This document shows, one piece after another, positions 1 through 12,539 of a DNA stretch of 64,000 bases (position 1 is the first letter of the stretch; each line of letters begins with the position of its first letter). The stretch comes from Clarkia xantiana subsp. parviflora (Eukaryota > Streptophyta > Magnoliopsida > Myrtales > Onagraceae), in the NCBI GenBank assembly GCA_036873135.1, contig JAPTYO010000007.1, positions 26,704,763-26,768,762 on the forward strand. Reading direction: 5' to 3'. Both the position numbers and the translations under genes were made by a program. The notes below the pieces were generated by a model. It was not told where the DNA came from, did no database searches, and saw only the letters and a list, made by a program, of their open reading frames with translations.

Positions 1-66
1 CCAAGGAGACCTCTTCCGATTGATGAATCAGATCTAACGATGCTTCATATTCCAGATGATCAGTAG
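1..66 (+). CDS. 3' end of an unidentified gene (partial)
   Basis: Frame 1 is open from the first base to a TAG at 64-66 and gives about 21 residues ending LTMLHIPDDQ. The sequence after the stop is AT-rich and looks like a 3' UTR. I do not recognise the protein, and 21 codons can be open by chance, so this is only a plausible terminal exon of a gene that starts outside the window. Confidence 0.25.
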   Translation, partial: PRRPLPIDESDLTMLHIPDDQ

Positions 67-2732
67 TCCTTCAAGTCGGTTTCGGGGAAACACCAGGGCA
101 GGAGAAGATATCAGGTACGATCCGTATTAATTCCGACTATCTGAAGCTTGCTTACAAGGTGTACTAACAAGAATGAATTACCAAGTACAAAGGATGGGAA
201 TTGAAAGGGTCAATTTGGAGAACCTTAAGCACTGTATCGGTAGAGGCCCGTGAAGTTGATTTAAAACAAATTTGAAGATTTTTTTTAAGATACGATCACT
301 TAGTGGCGTGGGTTGTATTTCAGCATCCCCGGGTCAATTGATTAACGTTTTGGGCCCCTGTGGATTAATCATTTGCTTCATTTTTGACGAAACATATTAA
401 TTGGTTCTCCCCGTTCCAGATTCTTCAATTCATTCATGAGGTCTTCCTATTTATTTGGGATTGAAGTAGCACTTTTAAGGCGGAGGAGGTGGCGGTGGTG
501 GAGATGACGACTGCATGGATAAATGAAGTGGGTTGTTGCTGGATTTGGTAAATATCACTTATGACTATATTGCTTGCTTTCAAGTCGCTCATTGCTGAGT
601 CTCGGTATATTGCTTTGCTTTTTTTATCCTACTATCAACTTTGACGATTGGATTGTTACAAAAAAAAAGGTAATATATTTGATGCTTTTATCTGCTTTAT
701 AATGTATACTATGATTGAACTAAAACCTTAATTCTTCTTGACGGTGAAGTAAAAACATCTTAGAGGACATGCATTGCTAATGTAGGTTGTAATGTCTCGG
801 ATTTTAGTATGGAATTACATTGTTTCTGACTTGGCGTAGTTGTTCAATTGGTTTCTATACAATCCAGTTAATTGGTTCTAGAGTTATGATTTTATAAGTT
901 TTCTAATAATTGCAAATGTGTCATTGGGATCGATTTGGATTAGCAGTCTCTGAAAATTGCATCGACTAATGTAGAGGAATTCGAAGTGCAATTTCTTTAA
1001 CTTGCTAGAACTATATGTTGGTTGTATTCTTGCATTTTGTTGACTCAATCTCATTTATAGGTGGAAATGAACTTTCTTCAATGTGACATCCGTAACTTGG
1101 AAATTCTTTTTCTGAGAATTTATACATTGTGAGTAAATATATATATATATCTAAGCATAGAGTTGTCTTATATTGTTTGTCTATTAATTGTGTCAACATG
1201 AATTTGCTTCCTAAGGTTGTCGATGGCAAGTGTATGTCGTCTCTTCGTTGCATATATAGAATATCGATTTGGATTACCAAATGAAGAAGGAAAGGATATG
1301 AAACTTATCGGTGAATTATGCAACAAAGTGGGTAAGTCACGAATCTCTAACCTTTTTCTCATCAAATTAACGAGCTCAGCTTTCTCATTATATGAAATAG
1401 TTTCTTCTTTCCATGAATAATACTTTTATATTGTTTTGGTGGGTACAACAGCAGTTGTGTATATTAGTATCTATTTAACATTATCACTTGAGTTTAAAGT
1501 ATATTGAATAAGCTTCGAATGGACTCCAAAATGACCTGAATCCGATCTCTGTAGTAGTAGTTATGGACCGACCAAGTTGGCTCTGCAGTCTGAAAATTCT
1601 GCAAAAAACAAGTTCGGGAACTAAACTTCCTAGGGGCCGTTAGAGCAGATCCAAAATTGGATTTAAGCACAATTTTCAGCTATACAACCCTAATTGAATG
1701 AGCTATTTATCCTGATTTGATCATAGTTTTTCTGAGTAATTAAGTTGACCTAAGACTTGATGGAATAGCTGCTGAATAGACGAGAATTATAAACTGGTTT
1801 TTGGTCAATTAGTGATTTATGGTATGAACTGAAGTGAGAAGTGATGGACACTCTTATGATCAAAATTGTATGATTTTGGTTATGTTAGGGACATCTCTAT
1901 AACATAGGTACCTTCATCTTTATTTAGTCCAGCAGTATACAACTGCATCTTTCTTCTAATTGTATGCGCCTTTATTTATGTTTCTGTCTTTATTTATGTT
2001 TCTTCTTTATGCATTGATTTTAAAGTTTCTCTTTCCTGCAACTGAAGCAACCATGATCTCAGCCAGTAGCTCACCAAAATTCTTACTCTTAGAAAGCTTT
2101 TTTAGATTAGAAATTTTATTAAGCTATGTAGATTGATTTTAAAATATGGATGGCAGGAATTCTAGAGAGTGTTGGTCTCAGGAACTCATGTTGCATTTGT
2201 CCTTTTCGGGTGTCGAAAGGATGTTATTGTCCGCTTGGAACTGGAATTATTGATGTTGTGTTGTCTCAGGAGCACAAGAATGATTCATTAACGGTTTTTT
2301 CTTAGGTTTTCTATATACTATTATAGTTAACAAGGAATTGGGAAAAAAGAAAAAAATAAAGTGATCTAATTTCCTTTTAAATACAAATAGGATCAACTCT
2401 GTTTATAGTGTTTGAGGACAGCAACAACAACAAAATATGTAGCATGTTTGAGGACTGTTGTAGCTACATCATCTGGCAAGGGCTCCGTCTATTCAGGATC
2501 AACGTGCAGAAAGGATCAGATATAAGGTTATGCGTTAATTATTATCTGGATTTATTATGGTTATGCATAAGGAATAATGTAAAGAGGGGGTGTCATAACT
2601 CTAAAGAAAGCTGTCCATAAAGGCTCATTAACAGGGGAACTAACAATAGTATTGAAATATAATTATATATTATATATGAAAAAAGCATTAATATCTATCC
2701 TTTTTCCATCCATCCATCCAACACGACTATAA
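67..2732. other. unassigned flank with one candidate exon
   Basis: No gene is resolved here. The best exon-like stretch is about 1216-1331: it follows a cctaag acceptor, stays open (VAYIEYRFGLPNEEGKDMKL and onward to ELCNKV) and ends at a good GTAAG donor. I could not link it to flanking exons or to a known family. The rest is AT-rich with short poly-A/T tracts. Confidence 0.2.
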
Positions 2733-3323
2733 TCTATATATCAATGTATATTAAGGCGCCTAAGCATCATTAACATCACGAGTGTCAGTATATTTATATT
2801 ACCGATTATTTTATTTGTTTAGATGTTATAATTTCTTTCATTATATTTTTTTTGCCAACTTCTTTAATTATTTATGCATTGTAATTTCTTTAAGAAAATA
2901 TTAATGTTATCAGTTATATATATATATCTTATTTAAATATATACAACAAAGAAAAAGAGAATAGACTAACATTTTAATGCCACGTCAGCATTAAGGAATT
3001 ACCATCGTCAGCATTAAGGAATTACCATGTGTTGCCACATCAACCAACTATTTTACTCACGCGCCTCACCGTTCCTTTATTTTCCCAGCCAACTCCATCT
3101 GACTGACCATTGGTTACACAAGAAAACGAAGGGCTTCATCTCTCCATCTGATTTAAGCGAAGCGTCTCATCTGGATTTTCTTTATCCGTCTCACTCACAC
3201 AGGATTCTCACCACTGGACCACCTATCGTGGATAGTAGCAAGCATAATTTCATACATCTACATACATGTAGACGTGTAAGGTTTAACGGGTCGCCCCGCG
3301 CGTAGCGCGGGGTTAGCACCTAG
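2733..3323 (+). mobile_element. small non-autonomous Helitron
   Basis: The 3' end is diagnostic. A perfect GC-rich hairpin (CCCCGCGC, loop GTA, GCGCGGGG at 3294-3312) is followed by TTAGCAC and a terminal CTAG at 3320-3323, with host T next. A candidate 5' end, TCTATATATCA at 2733 preceded by host A, gives the expected A/T insertion site and a length of 591 bp. No Rep/helicase coding is present, so it would depend on an autonomous partner. The 3' end is well supported; the 5' end is chosen by motif only. Confidence 0.6.
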
Positions 3324-4064
3324 TTATAAAGAAAAGAAAAGGAAAGAGAAGAGTGAAATGTGAATGTGCCACGTCATCAATGATGTGAAATATATGTGTG
3401 CCACGTCAGCACTTGATGGATATGAGTTGGGCTTACCATTTTTATGGGTATGAGTTGGGCTCACAATTTTGTTTATACTGCTGGGCTGTGCTAAAATGTT
3501 TTTTTTATTATCAATAGTTGATTGATCTTATTTAGTTATAGGAATTATATGAAGTATATCAATAGTTGGTTGATCCTATTTAGTTATAGGAATTATATGA
3601 AGTATATTATATTTATCAGTTTGGTCATTGTAATTCGATCAAAATATTATTATATTTATTTGCACAAATGCATTTATAATTACCTCATGTGGAGACCGAG
3701 AACATATATACGGGTTAGATTAAATAATTATTGTCGGTCTTAAAAAAAAATATTTGTTCAAGTTTGATAAAAAGAATCTTCAATTTTTTATGCTCTCAAT
3801 ACTATATAAACAACCAATCCATAACTATATATATATATATATATATATATTTATTTATTTATTTATTTATTTATTTATCGAATCTATCTTAAACTAATCA
3901 ACGACCTCGCGCATAACACGAGATGTTACTATGCACAGAGACGGTATCGTACATAACGTTTGGATCTTTCATTTATTTTATAAAAAAAGTACAAAAGTTT
4001 AAGTATACTGATTTTTATAGTATAATAATGTCTTACTATATAAATAGCAAATTGATCGTTATAT
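3324..4064. repeat. AT-rich spacer with a 48-bp tandem duplication and microsatellites
   Basis: There is no gene. A 48-bp unit beginning ATCAATAGTTG is present twice in tandem (3510-3557 and 3558-3605) with two or three mismatches. A (TA)n tract followed by a (TTTA)n tract lies at about 3824-3879. Confidence 0.7.
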
Positions 4065-4091
4065 ACTGAATATTTCTAACGTTGTCGGATC

Positions 4092-7000
4092 TAGGGGTGA
4101 AACCGGACCGGTCGGTCCGGATTTTCAATATATTCGGTCGGATAGCATTATTTTCGGTCCGGTTTTTTCCAACAAAAAAAACCATCCAAAAAACCGTTTA
4201 ACAAAGAATAAACCATCCATATTTAATACGGATTTTCGGTCTGGATTTTCAGTTTAAACCGAAAATCCGAAAATGAACTTTTGCAAAATCAAATCACATA
4301 ACATAATCATAATTATCCTTAACAAAACAACAAAATGCTAACAAAAGTCGTTACATTCATATAGATGAACAGATGAACATGAACAAACATGCAAATTCCT
4401 TAACAAAAAGAAGAATTCATCCTTAGCCAAAAAAATAAAACCCAACTAATTCTAATCCTCTTGGAGCAAAGGTGAACTTGGTTATGAAGTCCATTTAAGT
4501 TGACAATGCCACGCCAATGCTCAATAGGAAATTCCTGCCAACTTCAAACCTAAAAATGCATAAACTAAGTTACTGTAGAAATGACAAAAAAATTAAATTA
4601 TTATGTTGTTTAAATCCATATGATTATCTCAATAAAACTTACTTTAACTTGAAAATGATCAATCATCTACAACAATCCATGCTGGTGGAGTTTCTGAACT
4701 CATTACACCTGTTTCAAAAAAGTTAACATTTTAATAAATTAACTTAGAAACTAAAATTTACAAATGATATAAAAGTATAATAGAAATCTGTAATTTATTA
4801 CCTTCCATTTTTTCAATTTCCTAAAGGTATTCTTCGAGATCAATCGAACTTGGAGGACTTCTTAACCAATCCTTTGTGCATACTAAGGCCTCCACCATAA
4901 TTGGACTAAGAGAGCTGCGAAAATCACCAAGGACTCGACCTCCAGTGCTAAAAGCACTCTCTGAAGCTAAAGTAGAAACGGGAATTGCTAATACATCTCG
5001 AGCCATTCTAGAAAGAGAAGGAAATCTACCTCCATTCAACCTCCACCACCTCAAAATATCAAAGTTAGTTACATAAACTTCACAAGTTTCAGCCAAATAT
5101 TTTTCCAGTTCACTTTTTTCTACAGTTTGAGTCCCAGTTTCACTCATAAACTTCATTGTCAGAAAGTCTGCAGCATGCATCAAAACTGATTTTTTTGAAA
5201 TCACAGATATGTCGCCTTTTTCCTTGTCAGAGTGTTCAGTACCTGAATTTGGTGATGGCGTTTTGTATTCTTCAAACAAATAACTCAATGTATCCCGAAC
5301 ATCAACCTTCAGTTTTGTTGCTACCTCTTCAGGATAGCAAGTATTGATTAACCACTCAACATATCTCAATTTGTGCCTAGGGTCAAGTATCATTGCTATA
5401 AACAAAAGCTGATTGAGACTGCAAATGTTACCAAAGTACTTCAAATACTTTAACTTCATGTTCCTAGCCATTTTCCGAATCTGTATATCATTATCATTAC
5501 AATATTCATCAATTCTCATGGCAATTGCAAACACTTCAACCATATAGACATTGCAAGTAATGTAAGATGAACCTGATAAACGCTTGGTAGCATCGTAAAA
5601 CAGCTCCAGGAAGGGCAATACAGCTGCTGCATGATCCCAGTCTTCCTCCTTCGGCAATGCTTTGGACTTGGTAAGCTCTTCTCTGTATTTCTTATTTTTC
5701 ATCTCCATTATTGCAAAAGCACGACGAAACTTCAAAGCTGCTTTTAACATCAAGAAGGTTGAATTCCACCTAGTATCCACATCCATACACAACAAACTTT
5801 TTTCTTCTTTTTTTTCAGCATCAATCACACTTTTAAAACAAAGTAACCTTGCCGGGGAACTCTTCACATGTTTAACAGCAGAACGAATTCAAAAAATTGC
5901 AGAATCCATTTCTTTTAAACCTTCACGGACAATTAAGTTCAAAATATGCGCACAACATCTTACTTGAAGAAACTGACCATTCAATACAGAAGAATTCCAA
6001 AGTGCAAACTTTTTCCTCAAGTAATCAATTGCAGAATCATTTGAACTAGCATTATCAACTGTGACCGTCATCACTTTCTTTATGCCCCAACTACTCAAAC
6101 ACAATTCAATGACACTGCTAATTACATCACCGGAGTGGCTAGGAATTTGACAAAAGTTGAGATTTTTTTTATTCAACACCCAATTATCATCAATATAATG
6201 TGCAGTAAGACACATGTAATTAAAGTTTTGGCAAGATGTCCAACAATCTGTTGTTAAACTGACCCTATGAGAATTCTTGGAAAGTATTTCCTTCAAAGCA
6301 GCCTTTTCATCCAGAAATAACTTAAATGCATCTTTCGCTACTGTGATACGTGAAGGACACTGAAACTTAGGGTTCAAATATTTTGTAAATCGATGAAATG
6401 CAGGATGATCAACCGTTCTAAAAGGCAGCTCCATATCCACAATCATTCTAGCTAGTTCAATTCGAGCAACTGCTAATTCAAACTTTGGCACACCTTCTTT
6501 AGATTCTGGCACAAATGGTAAAGTCTTTTGTTTTTTTATCCTTCTTTTGAAAAGGATACTTTTTGCATCTTTCCAAGTGGTTAAACAAACAACTTGTACC
6601 ATTTCCTGTTGTAGCACGCAATTTCTTACCACAATATTTGCACCAAGCATAATTTGGGTCATCTTTATCCTTTAATGTGAAATGCTCCCATGCCTCAGAC
6701 CTTAACCTGCTATTTGTCCCAGAAGAGCTCGGACGCTTTTGACGACGCCTTGGACTTGGTGGTTTAGCAGATGGTGCATCAACTGGTGTTGCTTCTGCTT
6801 GTGTCTCAGGCACAGTCTAGAAAGACAATTGGATTAGTAAAATTCAAACGAGTAATTTGAATTAACTGAAATTCTAACTGAATACATTATCATTACCTTG
6901 TATGTGACTTGTTTATCTTGTAAAGAAGATGCTCCCACGGCTGCATGTGCCTCAACTATGACTATAACCTAGAACATGAACAAAATTGAATTAGTAAACT

Positions 7001-7334
7001 GAATGATTTTTTTTTTTATTTTTTGGTCAGTAAAACTGAATTGATTGAGTTGACTAAAACCCTAATTGTGTAATTAGCATTACCTTGTCTGAGACTTGAG
7101 TATCTAGGATAGAAGAAGCTCCTGCAATTGCATGTGCCTCAGCTATGCCTATTGTCTGAACAATAATCGAAATTGAATTAGTAGAATGAGTAATCAGAAT
7201 TGGATTAAACTTTAACAGAGTAAATTATCATTACCGTGTCTGAGATTTGAATATCTTGGACAGAAGATTCGCCTGTAGGTTCTTCAGCCATAGTTTACCT
7301 TGAATCTTGAAGTATAGATGTCAAGATGAAGAAG

Positions 7335-7402
<68 letters not shown>

Positions 7403-7855
7403 TTTGATTGTGTCAATTAATTGACTGCTGGCCATCGAAAATTGAATCGGCGTAGGCGTGGGCTTCCGTCTCTGAAGAAGCGTGGAACGGTGGAAGCGTG
7501 CCGTGGATGACTTGGAGATTGGAGAAAATTAATGAAATGCTTTGAGAAAACAAAAACTCTTCGTTATCTTTCTTCTCTAGGTTTTTATTAGCTGTCATCA
7601 TCCTTAATAATTACCATATTAAGTTATTAACTATCTAATAATTAATTAGTAATATAAATATATGTTAATATATTTCGGTCGGTTCGGTCTCCACGGATTT
7701 TTAAGCACGAGGACCGAACCGGACCGAAAATCCGAAACACTCAAATTAAAACCGACCAGAAATCGAGCTGTATATTATCGGTTCGGTTTTTTCAGTCTGG
7801 TCCGGTTCGGTTTTTACCTGTTTTTCGGTTCGGACGGATTTTTGTTTCAGTCCTA
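4092..7855 (-). mobile_element. hAT DNA transposon, 3764 bp, with exact 8-bp target duplication
   Basis: The element begins TAGGGGTGAAAC and ends GTTTCAGTCCTA (imperfect terminal inverted repeats). It is flanked by the 8-bp duplication GTCGGATC at 4084-4091 and 7856-7863. The undisturbed site, with GTCGGATC once, is visible in both other units at about 17380-17390 and 35150. The subterminal regions are dense in CGGTCCGG-like motifs on both sides, probable transposase binding sites. It contains one minus-strand transposase gene and a long (TA)n tract at 7338-7400. The 8-bp duplication, TIR sequence and BED/hAT-C transposase all agree on the hAT superfamily. Confidence 0.93.
4821..7291 (-). pseudogene. 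hAT transposase, BED zinc finger (RICESLEEPER/DAYSLEEPER type), two disabling lesions
   Basis: Read on the minus strand the gene has short exons 7291-7235, 7155-7084 and 6968-6897, then a long exon from 6816 to the stop at 4821. All junctions are GT-AG and in phase 0. The first exon gives MAEEPTGESSVQDIQISDT. Exons 2 and 3 are repeats of each other (24 codons each, sharing EAHA, GASS and Q-V). The long exon has a BED finger (CKYCGKK ... HLERC), the hAT motif DCWTS, RCCAHILNL, TRWNSTFLML and the C-terminal dimerisation domain (LRWWRLNGGRFPSLSRMARD ... STLASESAFSTGGR). A frameshift near 6525-6545 in an A/T run, just after the finger, and an in-frame TGA at 5891-5889 inactivate it. Otherwise about 730 residues, a normal length. 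The inactivation may be recent because the frame is otherwise open. Confidence 0.9.
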
Positions 7856-7997
7856 GTCGGATCAACCACGCATATTCGGAGATGCTGATTGCTGCTGTAT
7901 CTCTGCCTGAAAAGCCATATGGGGAGTGGGACCATCTAATAATAACTAGCGCTAGCAGTTCAGCTATTAGGATTTAGGACTTAGGAGCGATTATTAG

Positions 7998-8235
7998 TAG
8001 GGTTGGAAATTTTGGCTCGGCACGATGGGCCGACATAAACACGACACGAAAATTACGATTTTGATATTAATGACACGGCATGACACGATATAACACGATT
8101 TTTAAGTTAAAATGGTTAAATATTAATTTTTTTTATTCAATTTACTATAGGTTTTTTGTGTCAATTTTTCATGTTGGGCCGGTTTTGAGCTGACCCCCAA
8201 AACACGACACGAACCCGCACGAATTACCAGCCCTA
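7998..8235. mobile_element. hAT-type MITE upstream of RPS15 copy 1
   Basis: Ends are TAGGGTTGG and CCAGCCCTA, flanked by the 8-bp duplication ATTATTAG (7990-7997 and 8236-8243). The interior is made of repeated CACGACACG-like words. The same insertion is in units 2 (17530-17778) and 3 (35290-35534), so it predates the triplication. No coding capacity. Confidence 0.8.
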
Positions 8236-8271
8236 ATTATTAGGAATCACATAATCATACATTTTTCAATT

Positions 8272-8286
<15 letters not shown>

Positions 8287-8346
<60 letters not shown>
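8287..8346. repeat. (TA)n microsatellite
   Basis: About 60 bp of pure TA repeat preceded by (ATT)n, upstream of RPS15 copy 1. The paralogous tracts in units 2 (about 17810-17868) and 3 (about 35570-35622) have more ATT and fewer TA units, showing repeat-length drift since duplication. Confidence 0.95.
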
Positions 8347-8349
<3 letters not shown>

Positions 8350-8706
8350 AAGTCGAACATAACACAAACCTCAAGCGGTTATAATCTGAGTATTTGAAAT
8401 ATTATAACTATACTGTATACAATGATTTTTTTTATATATATATATGCCGAAGTTTGAACACAACACAAAACTCACCGAGTATTAAAAATATCATAACAAT
8501 AACAATTTTTATTTTTCATAAATACCAAAGTTCAAACACGATACGAACTCAAGTGGTTATGGAGTGGTTACCGTGTGCGTAATTTGAGACTTGAACTCGA
8601 ACATGGTACGCAACTATCACCGTGTTATTGTGTTAGTGTTATGGTATCCCAATTATGACGCTAAAGTTGGGCTATAATTGCAATTCGACACGGCCTAAAT
8701 CATCTT

Positions 8707-8800
8707 AGGCCCAAATGTAGCTCGGCCCATCATTCAGGGTTTAGTTCCTTCTTCTACATAAGCTATATATAAAAGCCAACTACTGCTGTGTCAAACCCTA
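8707..8800 (+). promoter_or_regulatory. RPS15 copy 1 promoter: site II motifs, TATA box, telo-box
   Basis: Two GGCCCA site II elements (AGGCCCA at 8707-8713, GGCCCA at 8724-8729) are followed by a TATA box (CTATATATAAAAG, 8763-8775) and a telo-box AAACCCTA (8793-8800). A reverse-oriented telo-like word, AGGGTTTAG, lies in between. Site II plus telo-box is the well-known arrangement of plant ribosomal-protein and other growth-linked promoters (TCP and Pur-alpha/telobox factors). Confidence 0.75.
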
Positions 8801-8864
8801 GCGGCGCAACTGAACCAACTCCTTCTTCTTTGCATCAGAGGCGCTTCTTCACCGATTCGCAGCC

Positions 8865-10156
<1,292 letters not shown>

Positions 10157-10318
10157 AAGAGTTGTGCTGCAGCAGCCAAAACATGTTTAGTTTCTGCGCA
10201 ATATGAACTTTCCTATCTCATTAGTAGGTGTGTTGTGCTGCTTTCTTCAATGTTCTTAAGAGTTCTGGGTTTTATTTAATTTTGAGACAAGTAGTAGAAT
10301 CTTTATGGATTTGGGACG

Positions 10319-11181
10319 CAGAGCTCCCGATCGAAGCTCTGTGGCTCCAGATCGGGGCCACAAAGCTCCCGATCGGAGCTTTGTGTCTCCGATCGGAGCC
10401 GTGTTGGTGGTCGGTGGTGGTCGTCGGAGTTCGGTGGTGGTCGCCGGAGTTCGGATGGTGGTCGCCGGAGTAATTTGACTTTAGGGGTAATTTTGTTATT
10501 TCACATTTACTCAAATGAGATATTAAATAAAACAAAATATTAAAAGGGCAAGAATGTCATTTCACACTATTCTGTTAAATTTAACCCTAAAAATGGACGG
10601 AAAACCTCGTATCAACAAAGTTGAAACTTCAGACCTCTCAAATCAACATTTGAAATTTCAGTCCTCTCCCGTTAACATGGGGCAAACTTCAGACCTCTCC
10701 TAGGTTATTAACCATTAATTTTAACAGATTTAGTTGAAAAGACTATCTTATCCTTTTTTTTAAGCCTCCGATTCCGGTCACCCATCCCGATTTCGGCTAC
10801 CCCACCTCCGATTTCGGCAATCCATCCCGATTCCGACCACCCCACCTCTAATTCCGGCCACCCACCTTCTATTCTGGCCACGACGGTGCAGCTGCAACTG
10901 GTTATGGCCGAGAGAGAAGAAGAAGAAGAAGGTGGTTGTAATCGGAGGTGGGTGGCTAGAATCGGTGGTGGTGGCCGGAATTGGAGGGGCTATTTTAGGA
11001 TATTTTGTTTAAATTATTTACTCACATGCTGGTCACGTGACCACATTCTGTCCAATTTAACCCTAAAAATAGACGGAGATACCAAATAGCAACATATATG
11101 AAATTAGAACATGTAAACCTCAGACACCAAACTCCAATCTGACATGAGTTAAAATTGTGACAGTTTTTAGATTCTATTCCC
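10319..11181. mobile_element. remnant of nested Mutator-like foldback elements (unit 1)
   Basis: This corresponds to about 20625-21456 of unit 2: the right part of the inner GGTCTGAAG element, with its GATCGGAGC palindromes at 10320-10400, then the right arm of the outer element ending TCTATTCCC at 11181, followed by TATTATTTA. The left arms were lost in a deletion that joins GGGACGCAG, the end of RPS15-linked sequence, to AGCTCCCGATCG. The microhomology is CAG. No coding. Confidence 0.75.
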
Positions 11182-11279
11182 TATTATTTATCCATTCATC
11201 ACTTTATGATAATACTTTAGGTTGAAAGATAATAATGATGATAATAAAATAATTCTTAAAGTTGATAATTAGGGGGCGG

Positions 11280-11835
11280 CAATTCGTGCTAACATGTGTT
11301 AATGACTGTGTCGTGCTAAATTTACTGAACACGAACATGCATGGTAAACTTATTGTGCCACGTTTTACAAACACGATCACGACACGAATATTTCCGTGTG
11401 TGTTTGTGTCGTGTTATCGTGTTGTGTAAGGATATACAGCTGTACATACTTCATACGAGATCTTTAAGCAAAAATTAAAATAATGGACTTCACTTATAAA
11501 AAAAAACTATGAATTAATATGTAGTATTCATAATTTAATAATATAGAGTTTATAAACACTAAAATTAAACCACTAATAGGAGTTTTTAAAGGTAATAAAT
11601 AATATTTGTTAAAGAGAACTTAAGAATTAGTCCTAGTAGTACAACTTTATCGTGCTATTATGTGTGTCGTGTTATGATACTCAAACACGAACACGACACG
11701 AAAATTATATCGTGTTAATCGTGTTCGTGCTACCGTGTTATCGTTTTCCCATATGCTAGCACGAACACGTTTTTTTTTTGTGCGTTTTCGTGTCGTGCTA
11801 TCGTGTCGGGCTAGTTGCCACAAATTGCCAGCCCA
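11280..11835. mobile_element. CACGACACG-rich TIR element (old hAT-type MITE), unit 1
   Basis: Starts TAGGGGGCGGCAATTCGTGC and ends GCCACAAATTGCCAGCCCA; the ends are inverted relatives. Internally it has blocks of CGTGTCGTG and CACGACACG in inverted orientation around an AT-rich centre. It is found at the same place in units 2 (21545-22108) and 3 (46657-47216), so it predates duplication. No clean target duplication survives. A younger relative with a perfect one is at 31993-32581. Confidence 0.65.
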
Positions 11836-11997
11836 ATATAAATTTTTATATCTATTCTATTATGATATTTATATAATAGTAAATAAATAAATTTGTGCTG
11901 CGTTGGCATGATAATAAGTATTTGTGACAAAAAACGAGAATTATGAATTTTGACACAAATAAAAAATATTTCTTTACATTATATATATATATATATA

Positions 11998-12531
11998 TAG
12001 GCTTGGGCATAAAAACCGGTCCGGCTGGACTGGTTCGGAACTGGTCTGGAACCGGACCGTTTGGAACCGGTCCGGAGTGGACCGGTCCAAATTGGACTGG
12101 TTTGTAACTCCTAAATTGGAACCAGTCCAAGGGGTATACCAAACCAGTCCAATAAACCAGTCCGGACCGGACCGGTTTTGAACCGCTTTTCAGTAAAAAA
12201 AAAAAGTTTTTGATCGAGACTATTTTTTTTTAAAAAAAAAACCGGTTTTTGACCGGTTTTGACCGGTTTCTGACTGGTTTTGACTGGTTTTGGACCGATT
12301 TTTATTGATAAAATCGGTCCGACATATAAAACCGGTCCAGGACTTGTTTTTTTTAAAAAACAGTCCAAAACCGGTTCTGAACCGGTTCTGGACCGGTTCA
12401 AACCAGTCCAGTTTTTTTTAGACCAACCTAAGCCAAAAAAAACCCTAGTTATTACTGGACCGGACCGTTTAAAACAGTTCCGGTCCGGTCCGAAACCGGT
12501 TCGGCCTGAACCGGTTCAGTGCCCACCCCTA
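11998..12531. mobile_element. hAT-type MITE with CCGGTCCGG subterminal repeats
   Basis: The element runs from TAGGCTTGGGCA to TGCCCACCCCTA. The flanking 8-mers TATATATA and TATGTATA are near-identical, consistent with a hAT 8-bp duplication inside a (TA)n tract. Nearly the whole element is made of ACCGGTCCGG / GGACCGGT words, as in the subterminal zones of the hAT element at 4092-7855. It may therefore have been moved by a related transposase (inference). Units 2 and 3 lack it. Apparent open frames here are the repeats. Confidence 0.75.
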
Positions 12532-12539
12532 TATGTATA

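Noticed and set aside
3895..3935. CTCGCGC...ACGAG stretch resembling a degraded Helitron hairpin
   Set aside because: The stem is imperfect and no CTAG terminus follows.
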